A stretch of 64,000 nt of DNA, taken from Mycobacterium sp. IS-1264. GTDB lineage: Bacteria > Actinomycetota > Actinomycetes > Mycobacteriales > Mycobacteriaceae. The notes beneath the pieces are model-generated. The model was not told where the DNA came from, ran no database searches, and worked only from the letters and a program-made list of their open reading frames with translations. The stretch is taken from contig NZ_MBES01000034.1 in the NCBI RefSeq assembly GCF_001954195.1, positions 33,141-97,140 of the forward strand. Reading direction: 5' to 3'. Shown in pieces: positions 24,525 through 34,771 of the stretch. Made by a program: the position numbers and the translations under genes. Numbering within the stretch: the stretch's first letter is position 1; every line of letters begins with the position of its first letter.

Positions 24525-25912
24525 CGCCGTTGCACCGCCTTTGCATAGAGGTCGAGGAGACGCGAATCGGGATCGTAGGTCTTTTTGACCGTCTTATAGG
24601 CCTCCCCACCGTAGAGTTCGTCAAACTCCTCGCGGGTGTAGAAGGAGTCGGAGTACAGCGACTTGTGCCCGTCGAGCTCACTGACCTTCGCCTCGATGGC
24701 CCGGTTGGTTGCGCCCTCGGCGGAGTCACTGGCCGGCACCGAGGACCAGAACCCGATGTTGACGTAGGTGTGGTCGGGCCGCATCGGATACAGCGGCCAG
24801 CCTTCATGATCGCGAAGCCGCAACGGGCACAACCAGATCGGTGTGATCGGCACGTTCTCGCCGAACCATTCGAGGAAGTCCACGACCCGTTCGATCGGCA
24901 CCTCGACGTCCTGCACCACCCGTTCCCGCGCCGGACGACCGTGGCGCACCTCGATGCGGTCGGCGATGCCGAAGCGCTGGTCCAGCGCGATGAGCTTGGA
25001 GTAAACACTGCTGCGCCGGTAGCGGCGCGGCCACCAGCGGCGCAATCGGGGATTCTGCACGCCGAACGCGCGGGAACACCAAAACCAATCGGTGTCCCAG
25101 CGCCAGAAGTAGTCGTGAATCGTCAGCCGATCGTCTTTGGTGGCTTCGATGCCCGCCGCGTCGTGCTGTATCGAGCGGTAGTAGATGTCTTTGCCGGTGT
25201 AGTCGCTGACCGGGCCGGGAGTGGTGGTCCGCCTGCCGACGCACAGATAGCTTTCGTCGGCGCTGAACACGACGCCGTCGAGGTAGTCCACTTGAGTGCC
25301 GCCCTGCCCGCCGGTGTCGATGATGCGCTCCATCGCCGCGACCAGGTCGGGCAACGAGCGGAACCGGACGTGGCGCAGCGCCACAAACGGCGCCACCGGC
25401 TCCAGCTCGATGCGGAGCCTGGTCGAATATCCAAGCGTCCCATACGAATTGGGAAAAGCGCGGAAAAGTTCGGCGTGCTGGCCGCGGGAAGCGGTGACCA
25501 ATTCGCCAGCGCCGGTGAGGATATCCATCTCCAGCACCGATTCGTGTGGCAGACCGTTGCGGAACGACGCCGACTCGATACCCAGGCCGCTGACCGCACC
25601 GCCGAGGGTGATGGTCTTCAGCTGCGGCACCACCAGCGGCGAAAGACCGTACGGCAGGGTCGCGGCCACCAGGTCCTCATACGTGCACATGCCCGCGACA
25701 TCGGCGGTGCGGGCCTCCGGATCGACACCGAGCACCTGAGTCAGCCCCGAGGTGTCCAGGCCAGGCGCGTCGCGTTTGGTGCGGGCGCGGAAGAGATTTG
25801 AGCTGGGCTTGGCGAGCCGGACCGCGGACGTTGCTGGGATGGACCGATAACTCGCCATCAACCGATCAACGCCCGACGTGTGAGCCGAGAGTGCAGATCC
25901 AGGGCTTGGCAC
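24521..25912 (-). CDS. FAD-linked oxidoreductase, TmsA/DWARF1-like (Rv3719-like)
   Basis: About 463 residues. N-terminal FAD-binding type 4 (PCMH) domain: SNLFRARTK, GMCTYEDLVAATLPYGLSP, VPQLKTITLGGAVSGLGIE, and PNSYGTLGYSTRL, as in 24-dehydrocholesterol-reductase-like enzymes. A substrate domain follows with DYFWRWDTDWFWCSR. The family reduces or isomerises carbon double bonds in lipids; paired with a CFA-like methyltransferase it may reduce a 10-methylene chain. Start uncertain: adjacent GTG codons at 25912/25915 fit the known length of Rv3719; ATG 25858 is an alternative; the frame upstream to 26119 overlaps the divergent gene. Confidence 0.85.
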   Translation of the reverse strand: MPSPGSALSAHTSGVDRLMASYRSIPATSAVRLAKPSSNLFRARTKRDAPGLDTSGLTQVLGVDPEARTADVAGMCTYEDLVAATLPYGLSPLVVPQLKTITLGGAVSGLGIESASFRNGLPHESVLEMDILTGAGELVTASRGQHAELFRAFPNSYGTLGYSTRLRIELEPVAPFVALRHVRFRSLPDLVAAMERIIDTGGQGGTQVDYLDGVVFSADESYLCVGRRTTTPGPVSDYTGKDIYYRSIQHDAAGIEATKDDRLTIHDYFWRWDTDWFWCSRAFGVQNPRLRRWWPRRYRRSSVYSKLIALDQRFGIADRIEVRHGRPARERVVQDVEVPIERVVDFLEWFGENVPITPIWLCPLRLRDHEGWPLYPMRPDHTYVNIGFWSSVPASDSAEGATNRAIEAKVSELDGHKSLYSDSFYTREEFDELYGGEAYKTVKKTYDPDSRLLDLYAKAVQRR

Positions 25913-25984
25913 CACATATACCCTAGTCTTCGGAAACAGCCCGTGCACCCGCGCGGGCGGCATCGGAAAGAGGAGTTGCGCCTG

Positions 25985-26422
25985 ATGGGCCAGGTGAGCG
26001 CGGCCAGCACGATCTTGATCAACGCCGAGCCGGAGGCCACGCTGGCCGCGGTTGCGGACTATCAGAACGTTCGCCCGAAAATCCTGTCCCCGCAGTACAG
26101 CGAGTACCAGGTCACCCAAGGCGGGCAGGGCGCCGGGACGGTTGCCAAGTGGCGGCTGCAGGCGACCAAATCACGGGTCCGCGACGTGCAGGTGAACGTC
26201 GACGTCGCCGGCCACACCGTCATCGAGAAGGACGCAAACTCGTCCATGGTCACCAACTGGACGGTGGCTCCCGCGGGCCCGGGATCCAGCGTGACCGTGA
26301 AGACCAGCTGGACCGGTGCGGGCGGCGTCAAGGGATTCTTCGAAAAGACCTTTGCGCCACTGGGTCTGAAGAAAATCCAGGCCGAGGTGCTGGCCAACCT
26401 GAAAAAGGAACTCGAAAGCTAG
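25985..26422 (+). CDS. SRPBCC/polyketide-cyclase-like lipid-binding protein (Rv3718c-like)
   Basis: 145 residues. START-like helix-grip fold: N-terminal strand ASTILINAEPEATLAAVADY, KWRLQATKSRVRDVQVNVDV and a long C-terminal helix (GLKKIQAEVLANLKKELES). Such proteins bind a hydrophobic ligand in a deep cavity. It is divergent from the flavoprotein/methyltransferase pair, so a lipid-related role is plausible but unproven. ATG 25985 has a Shine-Dalgarno (AAGAGGAG). Its stop lies in a CTAG shared with the convergent ami1 stop. Confidence 0.87.
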   Translation: MGQVSAASTILINAEPEATLAAVADYQNVRPKILSPQYSEYQVTQGGQGAGTVAKWRLQATKSRVRDVQVNVDVAGHTVIEKDANSSMVTNWTVAPAGPGSSVTVKTSWTGAGGVKGFFEKTFAPLGLKKIQAEVLANLKKELES

Positions 26423-27180
26423 CGCACCTGGCCCTGTGTGGCCAGGAAACCCGCGACACCGCGGACCAGTGCGTCGGCGTATTTCTGCCGGCCTTCGGGC
26501 GACTCCATCAGCGCCGAATCCACCGGATTCTTCATGTTGCCGCACTCGACCAGGACCGACGGATACTGCGCCAGGTTCAGGCCGGCCAGATCCGACCGCC
26601 CATAGAGTCCGTCCTGGCCAATGTAGTAGGAGGGCGGAATGCCCGACGCCTGCAATTGATCGCGCATGATTCGCGCGTACTGCACCGACGGCCCGGCCTG
26701 CGCCTGGTTGAGCGGCGGGGCCGAATAGTTGACGTGGAAGCCCCGCCCGGATGGCGGGCCGCCGTCGGCATGGATGCTCAGGATCGCGTTGGGGCGCAAC
26801 GCGTTGGCCGCGGCCGCGCGCGCGTCGACACACGCTCCCACGCCCGTGTCGTTGTTGCGGGACATGGCGGTCCGGACGCCGAGCGCGTTCAACGCGGCGC
26901 GGACCCGAAGCGCGGTGTCCCAAGTGAAGGTGTGTTCCATGTAGCCGGAGTTGGTCGACGTCCCGCTGGTTTGGCAGTCCTTGGTGCCGCCGCGGCCGGT
27001 GGGCACCTGATGCGTGATGGACGCGTCGTTGGCGCCGTTGTGGCCGGGATCGATGAACACGACCATGCCGGCGATGTTGGCGGGGACTCCCCATGCGGCC
27101 GGCGTCACCGCCGTCGACGCGGCAACCAGCGCGCCGATCGTCATTTTGATCCCGACACGCCTGCTCACTCGTAGGTCCAC
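26419..27180 (-). CDS. ami1: N-acetylmuramoyl-L-alanine amidase Ami1 (Rv3717 homologue)
   Basis: 253 residues. N-terminal signal peptide (about 1-32, ending near AAWGVPA), then a zinc amidase_3 domain: FIDPGHNG (His ligand), MEHTFTWDTA (Glu ligand), LSIHADGGPP (His ligand) and VLVECGNMKN with the catalytic Glu. Two Cys (KDCQTS and GACVDA) correspond to the disulfide of the M. tuberculosis enzyme. It cleaves the bond between muramic acid and the stem peptide during septum processing and peptidoglycan turnover in the periplasm. Lacks a separate wall-binding domain, as in Rv3717. Confidence 0.93.
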   Translation of the reverse strand: MDLRVSRRVGIKMTIGALVAASTAVTPAAWGVPANIAGMVVFIDPGHNGANDASITHQVPTGRGGTKDCQTSGTSTNSGYMEHTFTWDTALRVRAALNALGVRTAMSRNNDTGVGACVDARAAAANALRPNAILSIHADGGPPSGRGFHVNYSAPPLNQAQAGPSVQYARIMRDQLQASGIPPSYYIGQDGLYGRSDLAGLNLAQYPSVLVECGNMKNPVDSALMESPEGRQKYADALVRGVAGFLATQGQVR

Positions 27181-27277
27181 GGCGCAAAGGTAACGGCGCG
27201 CGGTCTACGCTGAGTGTTTCGAATCGCCGACATCCACAGGCGAAACCAACTCGAGACCAAGATGCGAGGGGATTGTC

Positions 27278-27631
27278 ATGCAACCCGGAGGCGACATGTC
27301 GGCGCTGCTCGCCCAGGCGCAGCAGATGCAGCAAAAGCTCATGGAAGCGCAGCAACGGCTCGCGAACTCCGAGGTGCACGGGCACGCCGGCGGCGGCCTG
27401 GTCGAGGTCATCGTCAAGGGCAGCGGCGAGGTGGTCGGCGTGAAGATCGATCCGAAGGTCGTCGACCCCGCGGACGTCGAAACGCTGCAGGACCTGATCG
27501 TCGGCGCCATGGCCGACGCTTCCAAGCAGGTCACCGCGATGGCGCAGGAGCAGCTGGGGTCGCTGGCCGGCGGCATGGGTGGCCCGCCCGGCCAGCCGCC
27601 TGCCCCGCCGACGCAAATTCCGGGGCTCTGA
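27278..27631 (+). CDS. YbaB/EbfC family nucleoid-associated protein
   Basis: 117 residues. N-terminal helix [20 protein letters not shown], then [20 protein letters not shown] and [20 protein letters not shown], the YbaB pattern, and a Gly/Pro-rich tail. Forms DNA-binding dimers that compact the nucleoid or influence repair. In most bacteria it sits between dnaX and recR; here it is directly upstream of recR with a 13-base gap. Equivalent of Rv3716c. Confidence 0.94.
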   Translation: MQPGGDMSALLAQAQQMQQKLMEAQQRLANSEVHGHAGGGLVEVIVKGSGEVVGVKIDPKVVDPADVETLQDLIVGAMADASKQVTAMAQEQLGSLAGGMGGPPGQPPAPPTQIPGL

Positions 27632-27644
27632 TCCTCCCACCGCC

Positions 27645-28256
27645 ATGTTCGAGGGACCCGTCCAGGATTTGATCGACGAGCTCGGCAAGCTGCCGGGTAT
27701 CGGACCCAAGAGCGCGCAGCGCATCGCCTTCCACTTGCTGTCCGTCGAGCCGGCGGATATCGACCGGTTGAGCGCCGTGCTGGCGAAGGTCCGCGACGGC
27801 GTGCGGTTCTGTGCGGTGTGCGGCAACGTGTCCGACGACGAGCGGTGCCGGATCTGTTCCGATACCCGTCGCGACGCGTCGGTGGTGTGCGTGGTCGAGG
27901 AGCCGAAGGACATTCAGGCCGTGGAGCGCACGCGCGAATTCCGCGGCCGCTACCACGTTTTGGGCGGTGCGCTCGATCCGCTGTCCGGCGTCGGCCCCGA
28001 TCAGCTGCGGATCCGCGAGCTGCTGAGCCGGATCGGTGAACGGGTCGACGATGTCGACATCACCGAGGTGATCATCGCCACCGATCCCAATACCGAGGGC
28101 GAGGCGACCGCGACCTACCTGGTGCGGATCCTGCGCGACATCCCCGGCCTGACCGTGACGCGGATCGCGTCCGGGCTGCCGATGGGCGGCGACTTGGAGT
28201 TCGCCGACGAGCTGACGCTGGGCCGCGCGCTCACCGGCCGCCGGGCCATGGCCTGA
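27645..28256 (+). CDS. recR: Recombination mediator RecR
   Basis: 203 residues. N-terminal helix-hairpin-helix [20 protein letters not shown], zinc finger [16 protein letters not shown], Toprim domain [14 protein letters not shown] and the C-terminal [19 protein letters not shown] Walker B segment (here [17 protein letters not shown]). Works with RecO to load RecA on SSB-coated DNA. ATG 27645, in the same operon as the YbaB gene. Confidence 0.97.
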   Translation: MFEGPVQDLIDELGKLPGIGPKSAQRIAFHLLSVEPADIDRLSAVLAKVRDGVRFCAVCGNVSDDERCRICSDTRRDASVVCVVEEPKDIQAVERTREFRGRYHVLGGALDPLSGVGPDQLRIRELLSRIGERVDDVDITEVIIATDPNTEGEATATYLVRILRDIPGLTVTRIASGLPMGGDLEFADELTLGRALTGRRAMA

Positions 28257-28262
28257 CGTCCC

Positions 28263-28691
28263 TCAGACTTTGCTCAATTGGAATGACCTGGTAAAGGTCT
28301 TGCCCGGCTCGTCACCGCACCCGTCCGACGTCGTCGTCAGGCCTTCGCCGGCAAGCGACACCGCATCGAAGCTGTAAATGACGTTCACCGGGGCCGATGC
28401 GCCGTTTGGGCACCGCGCCTGGGCCGTGCCGCTGTGCGTCCATCGCCCATTGGCGAGGTGGAATTCCCAGCTGATGACGAACGTGCCGCCATCTTGCGAG
28501 GTCGCCAGGGTGCAGTCCGAGCCGCACGGGACGAAAAGCCAGGCGGTCGGTTTGTCGCTGTCCTGGTAGAGCACGTTGTACCGGCCGTTCGGGACGTCGT
28601 AGTCGGCGTGCGCCGGTGTCGGCCCTGTGACGAACACAGCCGCGCCGAGCAGCGCTGCGCAGGCAGCCAGCCGCGGGCTGATCTTCTCCAT
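28263..28691 (-). CDS. Secreted protein of unknown function
   Basis: 142 residues from the ATG at 28691. Sec signal peptide (KISPRLAACAALLGAAVFVT, cleavage near AHADYD), then a compact domain with four Cys (PCGSDCT, ARCPNG, DGCGDE) and aromatic strands (TFVISWEFHLANGRWTHSG). This resembles the small secreted mycobacterial proteins of unknown function that probably form disulfide-bonded beta domains in the envelope. The open frame upstream to 28826 runs into gatD and is not expected to be translated. Six bases from the convergent recR stop. Confidence 0.8.
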   Translation of the reverse strand: MEKISPRLAACAALLGAAVFVTGPTPAHADYDVPNGRYNVLYQDSDKPTAWLFVPCGSDCTLATSQDGGTFVISWEFHLANGRWTHSGTAQARCPNGASAPVNVIYSFDAVSLAGEGLTTTSDGCGDEPGKTFTRSFQLSKV

Positions 28692-28705
28692 CACGGCGCG
28701 CACGG

Positions 28706-29413
28706 CTAGCGCACCGCCAGTCGTTCGCGGCGCAGCAGCTCCACCTCGGGCAGCTGCAGCGGTTCCAGTTCGCCCACCACCTTGCTCAGCAGCAGGTCGG
28801 CCAGCTCCGGGTTGCGGGCCAGGCACGGCCCGTGCATGTACGTGGCGACCACACTGCCCTGGACCGCGCCGTCGACGCCGTCGCCGGCCCGGTTGCCCGC
28901 GCCCTTGACCACCGCGCCCAACGGTGCGGCCGCGGCCCCCAAAACCGTTCCGCCGCGGTGGTTTTCGAAACCGGTGAGGCGCTGGGTCAGGCCGGCCAGC
29001 AACGGCTTGGTCACCAGCTCGCCGATGGTGCGCTTGTCCTGCGGCGTGGTCGTCAAATCCAGCATGCCCACGCCGTCGACGCGTTCCCCGGCCGACGTCT
29101 CGTACCAGTGCCCGAGCACCTGGATGGCCGCGCAGATCGCCAGCACGGGTGCGCCGCGGTCCGCCGCGCGCTGCAGCCCCGGGTGCTGGATGAGGTGCCT
29201 GGTGGCCAGCCGCTGCGCGTAGTCCTCGGCGCCGCCCAGCGTGTAGAGGTCCAGGGATTCCGGCACCGGATCGGCCAGCGTGATCTCGACGATCTCGGCA
29301 TCGATGCCGCGCAACCGCAGCCGCTGGCGCAGCACCAGGGCGTTGCCGCCGTCGCCGTAGGTGCCCATCACGTCGGGCAGCACCAGCCCGATCCGCACCT
29401 TTGAGTCAGCCAT
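28706..29413 (-). CDS. gatD: Lipid II isoglutaminyl synthase, glutaminase subunit GatD
   Basis: 235 residues, class I glutamine amidotransferase of the CobQ/GatD type. Nucleophile Cys94 in LAICAAIQVLG and His194 in ATYMHGP; LPDVMGTYGDGGNA at the N terminus. It hydrolyses glutamine and passes ammonia to MurT, which amidates the D-Glu of lipid II to D-isoglutamine. ATG 29413 overlaps the murT end by 8 bases. In M. tuberculosis annotated cobQ2 (Rv3713), but the pairing with MurT identifies the real function. Confidence 0.92.
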   Translation of the reverse strand: MADSKVRIGLVLPDVMGTYGDGGNALVLRQRLRLRGIDAEIVEITLADPVPESLDLYTLGGAEDYAQRLATRHLIQHPGLQRAADRGAPVLAICAAIQVLGHWYETSAGERVDGVGMLDLTTTPQDKRTIGELVTKPLLAGLTQRLTGFENHRGGTVLGAAAAPLGAVVKGAGNRAGDGVDGAVQGSVVATYMHGPCLARNPELADLLLSKVVGELEPLQLPEVELLRRERLAVR

Positions 29414-30635
29414 GGCGCACCAGTGCCCGCTGCAGCTGGAGGAACGCGGTGTAGTTGGCGACGACCTCCACCCGCCCCGGCGGGCAGGATGCGATGGCCG
29501 CCACGGTGTCGTGCACCAGGGTGTGGTCGACGCCCGCATACCCCAGCCGCACCGCCAGGTCGGTGCCGCGTTCCCCGGCGGCGACCACCTGGGTGTCCTC
29601 GAAGTGCTCGAAGCGCACATCCCACAGCCAGGACAGGTCCTCGCCGTCGGGCACCTGGCCGTTGACCGCGATGACCACGCCGGCCGCGTGCTTGTCCACC
29701 ATCGACAGCGCCTCCTGCCAGCCCGCCGGATTCTTGGCCAGCAGGATCCGCGCGTCGTGCGCGCCGACTCGGACCGTGCGGTAGCGCCCGGCGACCTCGT
29801 CGACCGCCGCGACGGCCGCGACGGCTTGAGCCGGGTCCGCGCCCAGCGCCACCGCGGCGGCCACGGCTTGGGCCGCGTTGCCGCGATTCACCGCGCCGGG
29901 CAGCGTCAGCCGCATCGGCAGGGCCAGGCCGTCGGGCCCGTACAGCGTCTCGTCATCGAACCACCACTGCGGGCTGGGCCGCTTGAAGTCGGCGCCGGTC
30001 GAATACCAGTGGCCCCGTTCGCGGACGATGACCTCGCCGCTTCGCGGGCAGCTCACCGAGTCGTTCGCCCACGCCCCGCCCGCGGCCACCCACACCACGT
30101 TGGGGCTGTCGTAGGCGGCCGACGTCATCAGCACGTCGTCGCAGTTGGCGACCACGACCGCGCGCGGATGCCGCGCCAGGCCGGCGCGCAGCGTGCGTTC
30201 GATCACGTTGATCTCGCCGACCCGGTCCAGCTGGTCGCGCGACAGGTTGAGCAGCACGATGACGCTGGGTTCCACCGCATCGGAGACGTGCGGCACGTGC
30301 ATCTCGTCGACTTCCAGGACCGCCAGGGGCGCATCGCGGTTGGCGGCGAGCGCGGCGATCAGGCCGGCGTCCATGTTGGCGCCCTCGGCGTTGGTGGCGA
30401 CGGCGCCCAACGTCCCCAAGGCCGCGACGGTCATCCGGGTGGTCGTGGACTTGCCGTTCGTTCCGGTGACGACGACGGTGCGGCGGCCCGCGCCGAGCTG
30501 ACGCAGGATCGAGCGGTCGAGCGTCATGGCGACCAGGCCGCCGATCATCGCGCCGGCGCCGCGCCCGGTGACCCGCGACGCCCATCGCGCGCTCGCTCCT
30601 GCGGCGAGTGCCAGACGTGCGCGGGTGGTGACCAC
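29406..30635 (-). CDS. murT: Lipid II isoglutaminyl synthase, ligase subunit MurT
   Basis: 409 residues, Mur-ligase family. ATP-binding loop TGTNGKSTTTRMTVAAL (about 58-74), central-domain motifs LAVLEVDEMHVPHV and LLNLSRDQLDR, a C-terminal DUF1727 domain. Only two Cys (NCDD, SCPR) are seen where some homologues have a four-Cys zinc ribbon. Activates the alpha-carboxylate of D-Glu in lipid II and amidates it with ammonia from GatD. GTG start at 30635. Equivalent of Rv3712. Confidence 0.92.
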   Translation of the reverse strand: MVTTRARLALAAGASARWASRVTGRGAGAMIGGLVAMTLDRSILRQLGAGRRTVVVTGTNGKSTTTRMTVAALGTLGAVATNAEGANMDAGLIAALAANRDAPLAVLEVDEMHVPHVSDAVEPSVIVLLNLSRDQLDRVGEINVIERTLRAGLARHPRAVVVANCDDVLMTSAAYDSPNVVWVAAGGAWANDSVSCPRSGEVIVRERGHWYSTGADFKRPSPQWWFDDETLYGPDGLALPMRLTLPGAVNRGNAAQAVAAAVALGADPAQAVAAVAAVDEVAGRYRTVRVGAHDARILLAKNPAGWQEALSMVDKHAAGVVIAVNGQVPDGEDLSWLWDVRFEHFEDTQVVAAGERGTDLAVRLGYAGVDHTLVHDTVAAIASCPPGRVEVVANYTAFLQLQRALVRHG

Positions 30636-30765
30636 GCGGTGAGTTTAAGGGCGATCGCAAGCGCGGCGCTCGCCGCCGGGCGAGGCGGGTCGCCCTCATC
30701 GATTTAGTTGACGACACGGCGCGCAGCGAACCGGTGATGTCGGTCTGACGTGCAATCCTCAGGCT

Positions 30766-31758
30766 ATGAACGGGGTGTCCTGGGGTCGCCCGGCAAGCGA
30801 GCCGGACGGGGGTTGGGCCGTCATCGACGTCGAGACTTCGGGCTTCCGCCCAGGTCAGGCGCGGATCATCAGCCTTGCCGCGCTGGGCCTCGACGCCCAC
30901 GGCAACGTCGAGCAATCCGTCGTCAGCCTGCTCAACCCGGGGGTGGACCCCGGTCCAACCCACGTGCACGGCCTCACCGCCGCGATGTTGGAGGACCAGC
31001 CGCAGTTCGGCGAGATCGCCGGCGACGTGATCGAGGTGCTGCGCGGCCGCACGCTGGTGGCCCACAACGTCGCCTTCGACTACGCATTTCTCGCCGCCGA
31101 GGCGGAGCTCGCCGAGGCCGAACTGCCCGTCGACAGCGTCATGTGCACGGTCGAGCTGGCCCGCCGCCTTGACCTCGGCATCGACAATCTGCGGCTGGAG
31201 ACGCTCGCGGCGCACTGGGGCGTGACCCAGGAACGGCCGCACGACGCCTTCGACGACGCCATGGTCCTGACGGGGGTGCTGGCGTCGGCCCTGGCGCGGG
31301 CACGCGAACGCGACATCTGGCTGCCCGTGCGCCCGGTGACCCGGCGCCGCTGGCCGAACGGCCGGGTGACCCACGACGAGCTGCGGCCACTGAAGGTGCT
31401 GGCTTCCCGGATGCCCTGCCCGTATCTGAACCCGGGGCCGTACGACCCAGGTAGGCCGCTGGTGCAGGGCATGCGGGTGGCGCTGGCCGCCGAGGTGCGC
31501 CGGACCCACGAGGAACTCGTCGAGCGGATCCTGCACGCCGGGCTGGCCTACAGCGACACCGTCGACCTGGAGACCTCGCTGGTGGTGTGTAACGACTCCG
31601 CCCCCGAGCAGGGCAAGGGCTTTCTGGCTCGCAAGCTGGGCGTGCCCGTCGTGACCGATGCGCAGTTCATGGACTCCCTGCGCGGTGTCCTCGGCGGCAC
31701 CAACATGGAGGAATTCGTCGACGTCACCACCGTCGACGAACAGCTCGCTCTGTTCTAG
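30766..31758 (+). CDS. DnaQ-like DEDDh 3'-5' exonuclease with BRCT domain
   Basis: 330 residues. Exonuclease core: VIDVETSGFRPG (Asp/Glu, motif I), HNVAFDYAFLAAE (motif II) and RPHDAFDDAM (His/Asp, motif III). The C-terminal 90 residues (VDLETSLVVCNDSAP to MDSLRGVLGGTN) form a BRCT-like domain. Corresponds to M. tuberculosis Rv3711c, annotated as the polymerase III epsilon subunit, although mycobacterial replication proofreading is supplied by the DnaE1 PHP domain. So a repair or accessory exonuclease role is more likely. ATG 30766. Confidence 0.9.
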   Translation: MNGVSWGRPASEPDGGWAVIDVETSGFRPGQARIISLAALGLDAHGNVEQSVVSLLNPGVDPGPTHVHGLTAAMLEDQPQFGEIAGDVIEVLRGRTLVAHNVAFDYAFLAAEAELAEAELPVDSVMCTVELARRLDLGIDNLRLETLAAHWGVTQERPHDAFDDAMVLTGVLASALARARERDIWLPVRPVTRRRWPNGRVTHDELRPLKVLASRMPCPYLNPGPYDPGRPLVQGMRVALAAEVRRTHEELVERILHAGLAYSDTVDLETSLVVCNDSAPEQGKGFLARKLGVPVVTDAQFMDSLRGVLGGTNMEEFVDVTTVDEQLALF

Positions 31759-31768
31759 CCCTTGCCAT

Positions 31769-31784
31769 CACTACACATGTAGTA
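31769..31784. promoter_or_regulatory. BlaI/MecI-like operator box 1
   Basis: CACTACACATGTAGTA: arms ACTACA and TGTAGT separated by CA. The TACA-N2-TGTA core is that of BlaI/MecI/CopY operators (TACTACATATGTAGTA as I recall for mycobacterial BlaI, 14 of 16 matches). Sits 15 bases before the start of the membrane protein gene. Confidence 0.6.
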
Positions 31785-31798
31785 GTACCGTAGGCGGC

Positions 31799-32247
31799 AT
31801 GTCTACCACTACACATGTAGTACACAATTGGTCCTGGTGGCACACCTACCGCAGGCACGGCTACTTCTTCCGGCCGGCGGCCATGCTCACCATTTCGCTC
31901 GGGTACGCGCTGCACCTCTATCGCGTGATCTTCGGCGACGCCCTCACCCTGCAGCACGCGGCGACGTTGACAAACGACAGGATCCTGCTGGTTCCGATGG
32001 CGTATGCCGGCGTCACCGGCATCCTGGTGTGGCGCCACGTGCGGTTCGCCGACACCCGGCATCGGGCGCTGTTCACCGCGTCGGTGGTGTACATCGCCGG
32101 CAGCGTGCCGCTGCACATCTACCTCGACTATGTGATCAAGGACCTGACGTTCGTCACCTGGTTTCCGATGTGGTTCAGCTACCTCCTGCTGATCGCGGTG
32201 TATCCGGCCTTCCTCACGATGTTCTGGCGGCTGCGCTACAAAAGCTG

Positions 32248-32248
<1 letters not shown>
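31799..32248 (+). CDS. Four-helix membrane protein of unknown function
   Basis: 149 residues with about four hydrophobic helices (FFRPAAMLTISLGYALHLY, ILLVPMAYAGVTGILVW, ALFTASVVYIAGSVPLHIYL, MWFSYLLLIAVYPAFLTMFW). The N-terminal MSTTTHVVHN is encoded by the second BlaI-like box, so the residues there reflect the operator rather than selection on protein. No family recognised. Stop and the ATG of the next tetR gene overlap (TGATG), so they are an operon; a transporter-like or stress membrane protein under a local repressor is a reasonable guess. Confidence 0.8.
31807..31822. promoter_or_regulatory. BlaI/MecI-like operator box 2, inside the coding sequence
   Basis: CACTACACATGTAGTA again, identical over 16 bases to box 1 and 38 bases downstream of it. 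It covers codons 3-8 of the membrane protein gene. Two identical boxes at this spacing suggest cooperative dimer binding that blocks initiation. Confidence 0.6.

Positions 32249-34768
<2,520 letters not shown>

Positions 34769-34771
<3 letters not shown>

Noticed and set aside
30647..30660. GCGATCGC near the murT start as a fourth TetR site
   Set aside because: Only the 8-base core matches; flanks do not fit the YTGR...YCAR consensus of the three sites.
31658..31798. N-terminal extension of the small membrane protein
   Set aside because: Overlaps dnaQ and the first operator box; ATG 31799 gives the normal membrane topology.
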